A stretch of DNA of 64,000 nt from DASXMT01 sp963755985 (GCA_963755985.1 CAVWLO010000001.1:496001-560000), one strand, 5' to 3'. Positions 32,530 through 40,861 are shown, numbered from the stretch's first letter. Notes: a model not told the origin generated them from the letters alone. Translations and numbers: made by a program.

Positions 32530-34170
32530 CTACATGGACTCCGGGGCAGAGACCCCGAGGAGGCCGAGCCCGATGGCCAGGCCGATCCGGGTGGCCTCGA
32601 CCAACCACAAACGAGCCTGGGTCAGTGCGGGATCGACGTTCTCGGCCAAGACCGGGCAGTCGTGGTAGAAGCCGTGGAAGCTCCCGGCCAGGCGGCGGAC
32701 CCATGTGGTGACCTTGGTCGGGGCGCGGTCGATGGCCGCATCGGCCACCACTTCGGGGAGCTCCTCGAGACCGCGCAGCAGCTCGAGCTCGCGCTCGTGG
32801 ACCAAGAGGCCCACGTCCACCTGGGACAGATCGGCGCGGACGACCCCGCGTTCCACCGCCTTGCGGCCGATGGCCGCGATCCGGGCATTGGCGTACTGCA
32901 CGTAGTACACCGGGTTCTCCATCGACTGCTCGCGGACGGCAGGCAGGTCGAGCGACGTTGACTGGTCAAGCGATGACATGAGGCTCAGGAGCCGGGTGGC
33001 GTCGGGCCCGATGTCGGCGATCAGCGAATCGAGGGATACGAAATTGCCGGCCCGCTTGGACATCTTCGTGTTCTGATCGCCATCGAGCAGGGACACCATC
33101 TGTCCCAGCTTGACCTCGAGCTGGCCCGCGGGAACCCCGAGCGCCTGGACGCCGGCCATGAGGCTGGCCACCTGGCCGTGATGATCGGCGCCGAACACGT
33201 CGATGACCCGGTCGAACCCGCGGATCAGGAACTTGTCCCGGTGATAGGCCAAGTCGCCGGCCAGATAGGTCGCGTCGCCGTTCGACTTCACCAGAACCCG
33301 GTCCCGATTGTCACCCAGCTCGGTGGCCCGCAACCAGGTGGCACCGTCCTGTTCGAAGACCAGGCCCTTACCGGCCAGGAGGGCGATGGTCTCGTCCACC
33401 GCCCCGCTCTCCTCGATGGAGGCTTGGCTGTACCACTCGTCGAAGAAGATCCCGATGGACGCCAAAGTCTCTCTGATGTTGGCCAGGATGCGGTCGGCCG
33501 CCCACCGGCCGGCCGCGGTCTCGTCGTCCGGGCCGTCGTAGGATGCGGCCAGCTCGCTCACGTACTCGCCCATGTAGCCCTCGTCGGGGACCTCGGTCCG
33601 GTGATAGCGGGCCAGCAGGCTCTCTCCGAGCCGCCTGATCTGGCCGCCGGTGTCGTTCACGTAGAACTCACGGCTCACCTGGTAACCGGCACGGTCGAGC
33701 ACCCGGGCCAGCGCATCGCCGTAGCTCCCCCACCAGCCATTACCCACGTGGAGCGGGCCGGTCGGATTGGCCGAGATGAACTCGATCTGGACTCGTTCAC
33801 CGTGGCCGACGTCGGGCCGGGCGTAGTTCTCAACTCCCTCGGTGGCGATCTCGATCAGGGCGTCATGCAACCAGCCCGAATCGAGATGGAAGTTGATGAA
33901 TCCGGGCCCGGCGATCTCGATCCGCTCGACGTGGGGAGGGAGATCGGAACTGAGGACCTCGATGAGGGACTCGGCCAACTGGCGGGGGGGGCGCCGGGCC
34001 GATTTGGCGTTGACCATGGCCACGTTGGTCGACCAGTCCCCGTGCTCCCGGCGACCTGGACGCTCGAGGTGCACATCTTGCGGGCCCACGGACAGGCTGA
34101 GACCATCGCTCGCGGCCATGGCGTCGACGGCGGAACTGATCGATTCGGCAAGCTGGTCACGGATCGGCAT
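32530..34170 (-). CDS. argS: Arginyl-tRNA synthetase
   Basis: A 546-residue class I synthetase charging tRNA-Arg. The HIGH-like motif is in ANPTGPLHVGN near residue 116 and the KMSKS-like motif in QNTKMSKRAGNF near residue 370; the C-terminal DALR anticodon-binding domain includes YVQYANARI. The start at 34170 gives MPIRDQLAESI, a usual beginning. It is divergent from a tRNA-Arg gene less than 100 nt away, an unusual pairing of enzyme and substrate. It heads the lysA-hom-thrC operon. Confidence 0.95.
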   Translation of the reverse strand: MPIRDQLAESISSAVDAMAASDGLSLSVGPQDVHLERPGRREHGDWSTNVAMVNAKSARRPPRQLAESLIEVLSSDLPPHVERIEIAGPGFINFHLDSGWLHDALIEIATEGVENYARPDVGHGERVQIEFISANPTGPLHVGNGWWGSYGDALARVLDRAGYQVSREFYVNDTGGQIRRLGESLLARYHRTEVPDEGYMGEYVSELAASYDGPDDETAAGRWAADRILANIRETLASIGIFFDEWYSQASIEESGAVDETIALLAGKGLVFEQDGATWLRATELGDNRDRVLVKSNGDATYLAGDLAYHRDKFLIRGFDRVIDVFGADHHGQVASLMAGVQALGVPAGQLEVKLGQMVSLLDGDQNTKMSKRAGNFVSLDSLIADIGPDATRLLSLMSSLDQSTSLDLPAVREQSMENPVYYVQYANARIAAIGRKAVERGVVRADLSQVDVGLLVHERELELLRGLEELPEVVADAAIDRAPTKVTTWVRRLAGSFHGFYHDCPVLAENVDPALTQARLWLVEATRIGLAIGLGLLGVSAPESM

Positions 34171-34268
34171 GTTGCGCCCCGAGGATAGGACGTTCCGGGA
34201 CTGGGCTGGACATCGAAGTAGAGTGGTCCCTCCGGTGGCGGTGCAGCTTGCTTGCTCGCACCGTCGTT

Positions 34269-34343
34269 GCCCTCGTAGCTCAGCGGATAGAGCATCGGCC
34301 TCCGGAGCCGTGTGCGCAGGTTCGAGTCCTGCCGAGGGCGCCA
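34269..34343 (+). tRNA. tRNA-Arg (anticodon CCG)
   Basis: The cloverleaf is read by eye: 7-bp acceptor stem GCCCTCG/CGAGGGC, D-stem GCTC/GAGC, anticodon loop CTCCGGA giving CCG, and T-arm GCAGG-TTCGAGT-CCTGC. The 3' CCA is encoded (34341-34343). The anticodon reads CGG, a frequent Arg codon in GC-rich genomes. It is divergent from argS. Confidence 0.93.
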
Positions 34344-34536
34344 AACCACCCAGTGCGGAGAAGGCAAGGCGGGGCACGCAGAACGGCCCGAAACCGCCGC
34401 GCACCCACAAGACCCAGGCACGGCTACCGGGAGCGTCCACCCGAGAGGGGGAGGGAGGGGGCGAGAAACGAGGGAGGGAGGCCTTGGGGCGGCGAAAGTT
34501 GCGCGTCAGGGTAGCGAGCTGGCATCGCCATGCGCC
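34344..34536. other. Gene-free stretch with purine-rich G-tract cluster
   Basis: No convincing gene is seen between the tRNA and the propeller gene. At about 34445-34480 the plus strand carries five runs of three or more G, with one 10-nt gap between the third and fourth, so a long-loop quadruplex is conceivable. No repeat of the tRNA 3' end, as an integration site would leave, was found here. Confidence 0.4.
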
Positions 34537-35811
34537 TTACTGAGACCCCACCGTGATCCAGTGCAAACCACCATCTGTTGTCCGATAAATGTCGTTGGGA
34601 AGGCTAACCCCCCAGCCATCTCGTGCGTTCGTGAACGTCAGCTGCTCAAGTCCGGCAGGATGAGGCAGGTTCTGAGGTGTCCAGGTCCTGCCACCGTCGT
34701 TTGAGGCGATCAGGGGCCCGCGATCGAGGGCGATCCAGAGGTGATCAGGGTCCACGGAGGTCACCAGGGTGACGATGCCCGACATGGGCAATGTGCCAAC
34801 GCCTGGTGGTGCACCCGAGGTCGAGGTGGCAAGGAGTACCCACGTTCTCCCAGCATCGACGGAGTGATACAGCTCTTTAGTCTGAACATCGTTTGGCGTT
34901 GAGCTGGTGCATAGGACCCAGACGTTGTGCCTCGATAGTGCGGTCACATGCAGCAGTTGGGCGCAGAGTGCCGGAAGCGGATGGCTGACCCACGACGCCC
35001 CGCCGTTTTCGGTGGTGTAAAGCGTTCCGTCCGTGGCCTGTGCGGCCAGAAACCCGTCAGTTGCAGAGGTGCGGAGAAGCTGGAGGTATGGGTACCCCAG
35101 AATCGGGGCCCCGTGCATGGCGTGCCATGATCCTCCGCTGGTGGGGGTGGAGTACAAAACAGAGATGCATCCAGGGATGCCTGGTGGGCATGGTCGGCTC
35201 AGCGCCCACGTATCGTTTCCTACTATCGAGAGGTCCATCACAAGACCCCCCAGACCGCTCTTTGCGAACGTCCTTCCACCGTCGTGGGTGACGTAGGTCT
35301 TGGACCCGTATATCCACCCGTCTTTGCCGTTCGTTACAAAGTTGATGAACGGGTAGGAGGCGCGGCTGTGCGGATAGACAACTTGGAGAGCGTGACCAAC
35401 AGGTGTCCACGATCTGCCACCGTCACTGGTTCTCACGATCGCCAGTGAGCACGTCGTGTTGGCGGTTGGGGACAAGGAGCAATTTTGCTCCATGCCAATA
35501 CCATGCCTCCTGTCGGCGAAGTACACGTCCGTCAGCCCCTTGGAGGATGTCGGCATGGGAACGATCTGAGCAGCGGCTGAAATCTTCAGGTAGTGACCCG
35601 CGTTCGTGGGCCTCCGCTCTTGCCTGGTCAGTACCAAAACAAGTGTTACCGCCACAACCGCAAACAGGAGGGTCACTCCGATCGAGCCGGTCCGCCGTCT
35701 ACGCGCGTGGCACGCGGCGCGGATACGCACCTTGGTCAGACCTTGCGAAGCGTCGGGCGTATATGAACGGGCGGCCCGATCGAGCGATTGAGAGATGTCG
35801 TCGTCAATCAT
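34537..35811 (-). CDS. Membrane-anchored seven-Asp-box propeller protein, putative anti-sigma partner
   Basis: A 424-residue protein with a short cytoplasmic N-terminus (about 1-43) rich in Asp then Arg, one membrane helix (about 45-63) and a large outside domain. That domain holds seven Asp-box/BNR motifs, for example RTSDGGRSW, VTHDGGRTF, TTENGGASW, HSVDAGRTW, ASNDGGRTW and RTTDGGLHW, which predicts a seven-bladed beta-propeller. Six outer Cys could form disulfides. The ATG at 35811 lies 8 nt inside the end of the ECF sigma gene and has a GGAGGT ribosome site, so the two are coupled. By position and topology it is probably an anti-sigma or sensor protein; no known anti-sigma domain is recognised. 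Confidence 0.7.
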   Translation of the reverse strand: MIDDDISQSLDRAARSYTPDASQGLTKVRIRAACHARRRRTGSIGVTLLFAVVAVTLVLVLTRQERRPTNAGHYLKISAAAQIVPMPTSSKGLTDVYFADRRHGIGMEQNCSLSPTANTTCSLAIVRTSDGGRSWTPVGHALQVVYPHSRASYPFINFVTNGKDGWIYGSKTYVTHDGGRTFAKSGLGGLVMDLSIVGNDTWALSRPCPPGIPGCISVLYSTPTSGGSWHAMHGAPILGYPYLQLLRTSATDGFLAAQATDGTLYTTENGGASWVSHPLPALCAQLLHVTALSRHNVWVLCTSSTPNDVQTKELYHSVDAGRTWVLLATSTSGAPPGVGTLPMSGIVTLVTSVDPDHLWIALDRGPLIASNDGGRTWTPQNLPHPAGLEQLTFTNARDGWGVSLPNDIYRTTDGGLHWITVGSQ

Positions 35812-36307
35812 CGTCAACCTCCGTGGTAGTGCGATCATCGAGCGGAAGTGCCCGAAGATGAGCGAGAGCGGCGTGAAGTGTTGCCTTCACCGTTCCTTCT
35901 CGACACCGCATGGCCTTCGCTATCTGCTTTACGGAAAGATCCGCGTGGAAACGGAGAACGATGGCCATGCGCTGACGGGGTGCCAACCGGTCAAGCGCTG
36001 CCATGATCGTCAGATGGGTCGTGGTGCTCGCTGTTGGGTCAAGGTCTCCAGGTCCCGAAGGAGCAACAGCAGATGAGGCGCGGCGCTGGCTGCGAGCTTC
36101 TCGCACGGCAACGACAAAAACCCACGTCGCTGGCCGATCAAGGCGCGATACGACGTGCCACTTCTGGAAGGCCCGAGCAAAGGCCTCTTGAGCGGCATCC
36201 TCCGGATCGAAACCGGCGCCCAGGCCGAGCCACAGCGATCGACAGATGCCAACGTAGTGGTCCTCAAAGAACTGCTCAAAGGTGTCTTCAGTCGTGGCCA
36301 CCATCAT
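35804..36307 (-). CDS. ECF (sigma-70 family) RNA polymerase sigma factor
   Basis: A 167-residue extracytoplasmic-function sigma factor with region 2 (FDPEDAAQEAFARAFQKW near residue 33) and region 4 (LAPRQRMAIVLRFHADLSVKQIAKAMRCREGTVKATLHAALAHLR). Region 3 is missing, as in all ECF sigmas. Start choice is open: GGAG lies directly before ATG 36307, and ATG 36304 or GTG 36301 would have better spacing. The stop overlaps the propeller-protein start, so signal reception and sigma are co-expressed. By eye codon use is less GC-biased than in neighbouring housekeeping genes, suggesting acquisition. Confidence 0.88.
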   Translation of the reverse strand: MMVATTEDTFEQFFEDHYVGICRSLWLGLGAGFDPEDAAQEAFARAFQKWHVVSRLDRPATWVFVVAVREARSQRRASSAVAPSGPGDLDPTASTTTHLTIMAALDRLAPRQRMAIVLRFHADLSVKQIAKAMRCREGTVKATLHAALAHLRALPLDDRTTTEVDDD

Positions 36308-36575
36308 CTCCTAACCAATAGAGGTCTGACGGCGGTCAAACGTTTAGTCAATCGACAGATTTGTAGTACTTCTCTCAGAGCCCCTCTCGCTGAGCAAGCA
36401 TCAATCTGCGTCCGGAGGTGACATCGGGGATGATCGGTTCGGCCACCGTCACGGGTGGCCTCTCTCTTCGCCTCGGCCGGGAAAGGTGGGCACCCCACGA
36501 ATGGCCCGTCGGCCTATGCGCAACTCGACGTCGCGGGCGTCAGCCACAATGCCCGGCTCCTCCAGCAAGGTGGTG

Positions 36576-37460
36576 TTACCGGCCACTGAGGACGGCTGAT
36601 GCGACTCTGCGGACGCGTGTGGGATCGGCAATGATGTCAAGCTCGACGACCTGGTCGTTGACGACGGTGAAGGCCATCACGACGTGCGGCTGCCCATCCA
36701 GCGTGATGACGACGCCCGCGGTCCCGTTGATCAATGCAGGATGGAGCAGCGCCGCCGGATTGGCACCGAGGCGCGCTTGTCGAGCGACGGCCGCTGCGCC
36801 GCGAACGATCGTGGATGCAGTCGGGCGGCTCGGGCCGAAGTCGGCTCGCAGGACGACGTCGGGGTGGAGCAGGGCGACCAGTGCGTCGAAGTCACCACTG
36901 CGGGCTGCCAAAAAGAAGGCGTCGACTACCGTGCGTTGACGGGCGAGGTCGGAATCGGGGATTTCGGCTCCTCTGACCCGACGCCGTGCCCTGCTCGCCA
37001 GCTGCCTGGCCGCAGTCGGGGATCGACCCACCATGGGGGCGATCTCCTCGAATGGCAGCTCGAACATGTCATGGAGAACGAAGGCCAGGCGCTCCGCGGG
37101 AGCCAGGGCATCCAGTACGACCAGGAGAGCCAGGCCGACCGAGTCGGCAAGGAGCGCGTCGCCCTCTGGTCCAGGTTCTCCCACCGGGCTGACGACAGGA
37201 TCTGGGAGATGCACCTCCAGGGATTCCTCGCGCCGGACTTTGCGTGAGCGGAGCATGTTGAGGCAGACGCGGGCGACGATCGTCGTCAACCATCCGCCGA
37301 GGTTCTCGACGTCGCTCGTCTCGGCCCGGCTGACTCGCACCCAGGTGTCCTGGACAGCGTCGTCGGCCTCGGCGATTGAGCCCAGCATCCGGAAGGCGAC
37401 GGCTCGCAGGTGGGTCCTCTGTTCCTCGAAGCGCTCTGCCAGCCAGTGGTTCTCGTCCAT
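36576..37460 (-). CDS. ECF41-like sigma factor with C-terminal SnoaL-like domain
   Basis: A 294-residue sigma factor with region 2 (AFRMLGSIAEADDAVQDTWVR), region 4 (LAPAERLAFVLHDMFELPFEEIAPMVGRSPTAARQLASRARRRVR) and about 115 extra residues resembling a SnoaL/NTF2 fold. The linker has LPDP at residues 85-88, like the WLPEP motif of the ECF41 group. In that group the C-terminal domain itself controls activity and there is no anti-sigma factor. The divergent neighbour is a carboxymuconolactone-decarboxylase family gene, the typical ECF41 partner. ATG 37469 and GTG 37463 are other possible starts. Confidence 0.87.
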   Translation of the reverse strand: MDENHWLAERFEEQRTHLRAVAFRMLGSIAEADDAVQDTWVRVSRAETSDVENLGGWLTTIVARVCLNMLRSRKVRREESLEVHLPDPVVSPVGEPGPEGDALLADSVGLALLVVLDALAPAERLAFVLHDMFELPFEEIAPMVGRSPTAARQLASRARRRVRGAEIPDSDLARQRTVVDAFFLAARSGDFDALVALLHPDVVLRADFGPSRPTASTIVRGAAAVARQARLGANPAALLHPALINGTAGVVITLDGQPHVVMAFTVVNDQVVELDIIADPTRVRRVASAVLSGR

Positions 37461-37495
37461 CACGCACATCCTCGATGAAAGGGGGTCACCACAAT

Positions 37496-37522
37496 GACCC
37501 CACCGCGACCGCCGATGTGACG
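37496..37522 (-). promoter_or_regulatory. ECF41-type promoter candidate of the sigma gene
   Basis: On the minus strand CGTCACA (37522-37516) and GGTC (37499-37496) are separated by 16 nt. The reported ECF41 promoter is TGTCACA-N16-CGTC, so each box has one mismatch. Transcription would start about 27 nt before the sigma start, implying autoregulation. Confidence 0.5.
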
Positions 37523-37653
37523 AGCAAGGGTGGGACCTCCCACTGCCGACGCATGGGGCAGCGCGGTCAGGCGGAGTCTTGGGCACGGCAAGCCAGATTC
37601 GCTCAAAGCCCGCTGCACTCAAACCGCTGGTCAACGCCGTTCCTTCCTGCGAC

Positions 37654-37680
37654 GGTCACATTCCCAGGTTGCCAGGTGTC
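37654..37680 (+). promoter_or_regulatory. ECF41-type promoter candidate of the decarboxylase-family gene
   Basis: GGTCACA (37654-37660), 16 nt, then TGTC (37677-37680). This also matches TGTCACA-N16-CGTC with one mismatch in each box. It lies 46 nt before the ATG of the carboxymuconolactone-decarboxylase family gene, on the proper strand. Confidence 0.5.
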
Positions 37681-37726
37681 AAGAAGAGTGACGTACTCAC
37701 CCCGACCACTTCGACAAGGAGAAGCA

Positions 37727-38209
37727 ATGCAATCGCGAATTCCCAATCCCGTCCTCAGTGTGCCCGGCGTCCTCGACGCCCTGCAGGGTCTGTCGAGGGC
37801 GGCCGACGAGGCGGCCGGCCAGGTTGGTCTGCCGCACACGACGATTGAGCTCGTCAACATACGCACCAGCCAGATCAATGGTTGTGCCGTCTGCTTGGAC
37901 ATGCACTCCCGCGGAGCGAGGAAGGCTGGCGAAACCGACGAGCGCCTCTTCACCCTGGCTGCCTGGCGGGATGCCCCGTATTTCACCGACGCAGAGCGGG
38001 CCGCACTGGCCTTGGCCGAGGCGGGGACCCGACTGGCTGATCGGAGCGACCCGGTTCCCGACGCGGTGTTCGACGAGGCAGCCACGCACTACAACGAGGC
38101 GGCCCTGGCTGCGCTGGTCGTTTGTATTGCAGCCATCAACACCTGGAACAGGCTCAATGTCATCACCAGCCAGGAATCCGGGGAATGGACTGCGCAATGG
38201 GCCAGCTGA
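37727..38209 (+). CDS. Carboxymuconolactone decarboxylase/AhpD family protein
   Basis: A 160-residue all-helical protein of the AhpD-like family, with the redox motif C53-AV-C56 and His60 in NGCAVCLDMH. Members reduce peroxides or act as alkylhydroperoxidase partners; true decarboxylases lack this CxxC. A good AAGGAG ribosome site precedes ATG 37727. It is divergent from the ECF41-like sigma and carries a matching promoter, so it is likely that sigma's main target. Confidence 0.88.
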   Translation: MQSRIPNPVLSVPGVLDALQGLSRAADEAAGQVGLPHTTIELVNIRTSQINGCAVCLDMHSRGARKAGETDERLFTLAAWRDAPYFTDAERAALALAEAGTRLADRSDPVPDAVFDEAATHYNEAALAALVVCIAAINTWNRLNVITSQESGEWTAQWAS

Positions 38210-38267
38210 GCCAAGACCAAAGGCCACCCTCCCCATTGGGCTCTTCCGGACTCGCTACCGTGGTTCT

Positions 38268-38534
38268 ATGAGCAGCCCGCGAGTGCCCAGTGGGGCGGTG
38301 CACAAGCTTCCAGTAGACCTGCGCATGGCGCTCGTCGCCAACCCCGCGGCACTGGATGCCTGGAAGGACATCACCCCCCTGGCCCGCAACGAGTTCATCT
38401 GCTGGGTCGAGGATGCCAAGCAGGAGCCGACCCGAGAACGCCGCATCCGCCGGACCCAGGAGGAGCTGCAGGAAGGCCAGCGTCGGCCGTGTTGCTGGCC
38501 CGGGTGTACGCACCGGGAGCGTACCGGCAGATAG
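38268..38534 (+). CDS. YdeI/OmpD-associated family protein (short)
   Basis: An 88-residue protein with the family pattern VDLRMALVANPAALDAW then EFICWVEDAKQEPTRERRIRRTQEEL. Longer relatives have an extra N-terminal domain, so this is the stand-alone C-terminal helical module. The last 16 residues (CCWPGCTHRERTGR) do not look like the family and may be read past an altered end. The role of the family is poorly known; it has been linked to bacteriocin protection and stress. It lies 58 nt after the AhpD-like gene, possibly in one transcript. Confidence 0.68.
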   Translation: MSSPRVPSGAVHKLPVDLRMALVANPAALDAWKDITPLARNEFICWVEDAKQEPTRERRIRRTQEELQEGQRRPCCWPGCTHRERTGR

Positions 38535-38639
38535 CCGTCGGGCGGATGCCCCCAGCCCGGCAGGGAGGGAGCGTTCGAGTGGATCCACGAGGCCTTCCCG
38601 CTGACGATCTGTTCGTCAGCTGGGTGAGTGCGGTTGGTC

Positions 38640-39095
38640 TCATGCCAGATAGAGGCGAAGCCCCTTTGCCGAAGGTCGAAAGCCGAGTCGTTCGTAGAAG
38701 GCGTGTGCGTCGGTGCGGTGCTCGCGCGACAGAAGCTGGATCTTGTAGCACTCCGCCCGGCGGCATCGCTCGACGACCTCCTCCATGAGTGCTCGACCGA
38801 CGCCGACCCGTCTCGAATGCTGATCCACCACCACATTCTCGACGATGGCCCAGGCCATGCCGTGGTGGGTCAAGTTGGGGACCACGAGCAAGTCGGCGGT
38901 TCCAACAACCGAATCGTCGACCAACGCGACCAGCAGAATTCGCCCCGGTTGGGCCGCAATCGAGGAAAGGATGCCCTCAGCCGCGAGTGGCGACGCCGGT
39001 TGAGACTCGGGACGGTCTTCGGCCAACTGCACGTAAAGGTCCAGCACGGTATCGAGATCGGCCGCCGTCCACTCTCGAACCTGCACCACGCTCAC
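38640..39095 (-). CDS. GNAT family N-acetyltransferase
   Basis: A 151-residue acetyltransferase. The acetyl-CoA loop is seen in VVDQHSRRVGVGRALMEEV and the C-terminal HAFYERLGFRPSAKGLRLYL is typical for the fold. The GTG at 39095 is the most likely start; no clear ribosome site is seen and the open frame continues upstream without similarity. The acceptor amine is unknown. It is convergent with the small YdeI-like gene and divergent from the aldo/keto reductase. Confidence 0.85.
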   Translation of the reverse strand: MSVVQVREWTAADLDTVLDLYVQLAEDRPESQPASPLAAEGILSSIAAQPGRILLVALVDDSVVGTADLLVVPNLTHHGMAWAIVENVVVDQHSRRVGVGRALMEEVVERCRRAECYKIQLLSREHRTDAHAFYERLGFRPSAKGLRLYLA

Positions 39096-39255
39096 GTCAT
39101 CAGTTGACCACCGGCTCGGATATGCCGAGGAATTCACCCGATACCCTGCCCTTCCGTCGGTTGCCGGCCTGCCGTCGACGGGTGCTTTGACCGGTGCCGC
39201 GCCGCCCGGCCGGTCCCCGCCACGAAAAGGAATCCAGGTGCTTACAATCGATTCC

Positions 39256-40119
39256 ATGACTACAGACAATCCATCAGCACCGCCAGCAGAGGGCTCGGGG
39301 ACCATGGGAGTGGGCGGGGACCTGACCGTCCGCCGCATGGGCTTCGGCGCCATGCGCATCACCGGGCAGGGGATCTGGGGCCCTCCCGCTGACCACGACG
39401 CCTGCATCGCAGTCCTGCGCCGGGCGGTGGAGCTCGGGGTCAACTTCATCGACACGGCCGACAGCTACGGGCCGCATGTCAGCGAGGAGCTCATCGCCGA
39501 GGCCCTCCACCCCTACCCTGAGGACCTGGTCATCGCGACCAAGGGAGGATTGGTCCGTCCCGGACCGAACGTGTGGGACGCCGACGGCCGGCCCGAGCAC
39601 CTGCGCGAGGTCTGCGAGGGCAGCCTCCAGCGACTGAAGCTCGACCAGATTCCCCTCTATCAGCTCCATCGCCCCGACCCGAAGGTCCCGCTGGCCGAGT
39701 CGGTGGGCACGCTCGCCGCGCTGAAGGACGAGGGCAAGATCCGCCACATCGGCTTGTCCAACGTCAATGAGCAGCAGTTGCACGCGGCCATGCGGATCGT
39801 GCCCATCGTCTCGGTGCAGAACATGTTCAACCTCACCGACCGCTCGGCCGAGGCGGTGCTGGCCGTGTGCGAGATCGAGGACATCGTCTTCATTCCCTGG
39901 CGTCCGGTCGACGGTGGGACTCTCGCCTCGGGACCGGTCGCCGACATTGCCCGGGCCCGAGGCCGGACGCCGAGCCAGGTGGCGCTGGCCTGGCTGCTCG
40001 ACCGGTCCCCGGCCATCCTGCCCATCCCCGGGACCGCGTCGGTCGCCCATCTGGAGGAGAACGTGGGCGCGGCCGACCTCCACCTCACTGCCGAAGAGGT
40101 TGCCGCCCTGACCGGCTGA
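39256..40119 (+). CDS. Aldo/keto reductase
   Basis: A 287-residue NADPH-dependent TIM-barrel oxidoreductase. The catalytic tetrad is complete: Asp66 and Tyr71 in FIDTADSYGP, Lys96 in IATKGG and His138 in YQLHRPD. The C-terminal LPIPGTASVAHLEENVGA supplies the cofactor phosphate site. ATG 39256 is chosen over an upstream in-frame start at 39187 because the family begins just after it. The substrate is unknown. Confidence 0.9.
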   Translation: MTTDNPSAPPAEGSGTMGVGGDLTVRRMGFGAMRITGQGIWGPPADHDACIAVLRRAVELGVNFIDTADSYGPHVSEELIAEALHPYPEDLVIATKGGLVRPGPNVWDADGRPEHLREVCEGSLQRLKLDQIPLYQLHRPDPKVPLAESVGTLAALKDEGKIRHIGLSNVNEQQLHAAMRIVPIVSVQNMFNLTDRSAEAVLAVCEIEDIVFIPWRPVDGGTLASGPVADIARARGRTPSQVALAWLLDRSPAILPIPGTASVAHLEENVGAADLHLTAEEVAALTG

Positions 40120-40193
40120 GCTGGCTCAGCCAGGCCATGCCCGTCGGCCGACGAACTGCCCTCGGGCTGGCCGGCGCCCTTCCGACGGTCGGC

Positions 40194-40721
40194 CTATTCG
40201 GGGATGTGCTTCTCGTAGAGCTGGCGGGCAACGACGAGAAAATCGCAGATCACGGCCAGCTCGGCCGCCGTGTACTTGGCCATGGTCGCTCGAGCGTCGC
40301 GCACCAACGGTGCGTGGAGCCGGGCCGCCTGGCGTTGGGCCGCGGGGACCAGCTCAACGAGGACGCGGCGCCGGTCGTCCGCGTCCCGGAACCGGCGAAC
40401 GAACCCGGCCCGTTCCAGACGATCGAGGGCAAAGGTGATGGCTCCACTGGTCAACCGGGTGGCCTGAGCCAGAGCACCGGCCGTCATCGGCTGCTCCTGG
40501 TCGAGGATGTCCACGCAACGGAAGTCGGTACGGTTGAGCCCCAGCTTGCTGGCGACGGCATCGTCGAAGACGTCGAGGGCGACCTGATAGCTACGCATGG
40601 CCGCGGCCAGGGCCGGATGGGCGGAACCTTCCGACCAGCCATCGGGCACGGTCCCGATCCAGTCACCGACCCGGGATGCCTCCTGTGCCCGCTCCGAGAT
40701 GCTCGGCGGTCGTTTTGACAC
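40194..40721 (-). CDS. MarR family transcriptional regulator
   Basis: A 175-residue winged-helix regulator. The DNA-binding part is MTAGALAQATRLTSGAITFALDRLERAGFVRRFRDADDRRRVLVEL, with the D-x-R-wing typical of MarR. The GTG start lies 5 nt from a 19-bp inverted repeat. It is divergent from a DrrAB-like ABC exporter, which it probably represses until a ligand binds. Confidence 0.9.
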   Translation of the reverse strand: MSKRPPSISERAQEASRVGDWIGTVPDGWSEGSAHPALAAAMRSYQVALDVFDDAVASKLGLNRTDFRCVDILDQEQPMTAGALAQATRLTSGAITFALDRLERAGFVRRFRDADDRRRVLVELVPAAQRQAARLHAPLVRDARATMAKYTAAELAVICDFLVVARQLYEKHIPE

Positions 40722-40726
40722 GGCGC

Positions 40727-40745
40727 TATCTTAGTTTTTAAGATA
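40727..40745. promoter_or_regulatory. Inverted repeat in the marR-ABC intergenic region, likely MarR operator
   Basis: TATCTTA-GTTTT-TAAGATA has perfect 7-bp arms around a 5-nt centre. It is AT-rich and sits just before the marR start, where an autoregulatory MarR dimer would bind. Confidence 0.62.
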
Positions 40746-40801
40746 CACAGAAGTAAAGGCACTCCGGAAGGGCATCGCGGCGCCCGGCGGTGCTGCCCAA
40801 G

Positions 40802-40861
40802 CTGACGAGCGCCAGGTTGACGAGCTCCAGGTTGACGAGCTCCAGGTTGACGAGTGCCGGT
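40802..40861. repeat. 15-bp tandem repeat, four copies, before the ABC exporter
   Basis: The unit TTGACGAGCTCCAGG occurs twice exactly (40817-40846), flanked by one degenerate copy on each side. Each unit has TTGACG, a good -35 box, and the palindrome GAGCTC. It lies 70-130 nt upstream of the ABC ATPase start and could bind a regulator repeatedly. Confidence 0.6.

Noticed and set aside
34269..34343. tRNA-Arg as an integration site for the accessory stretch
   Set aside because: No second copy of the tRNA 3' end was found downstream, and no integrase is present.
34445..34480. G-quadruplex element
   Set aside because: There are enough G runs, but one loop would be 10 nt long and no gene is clearly controlled by it.
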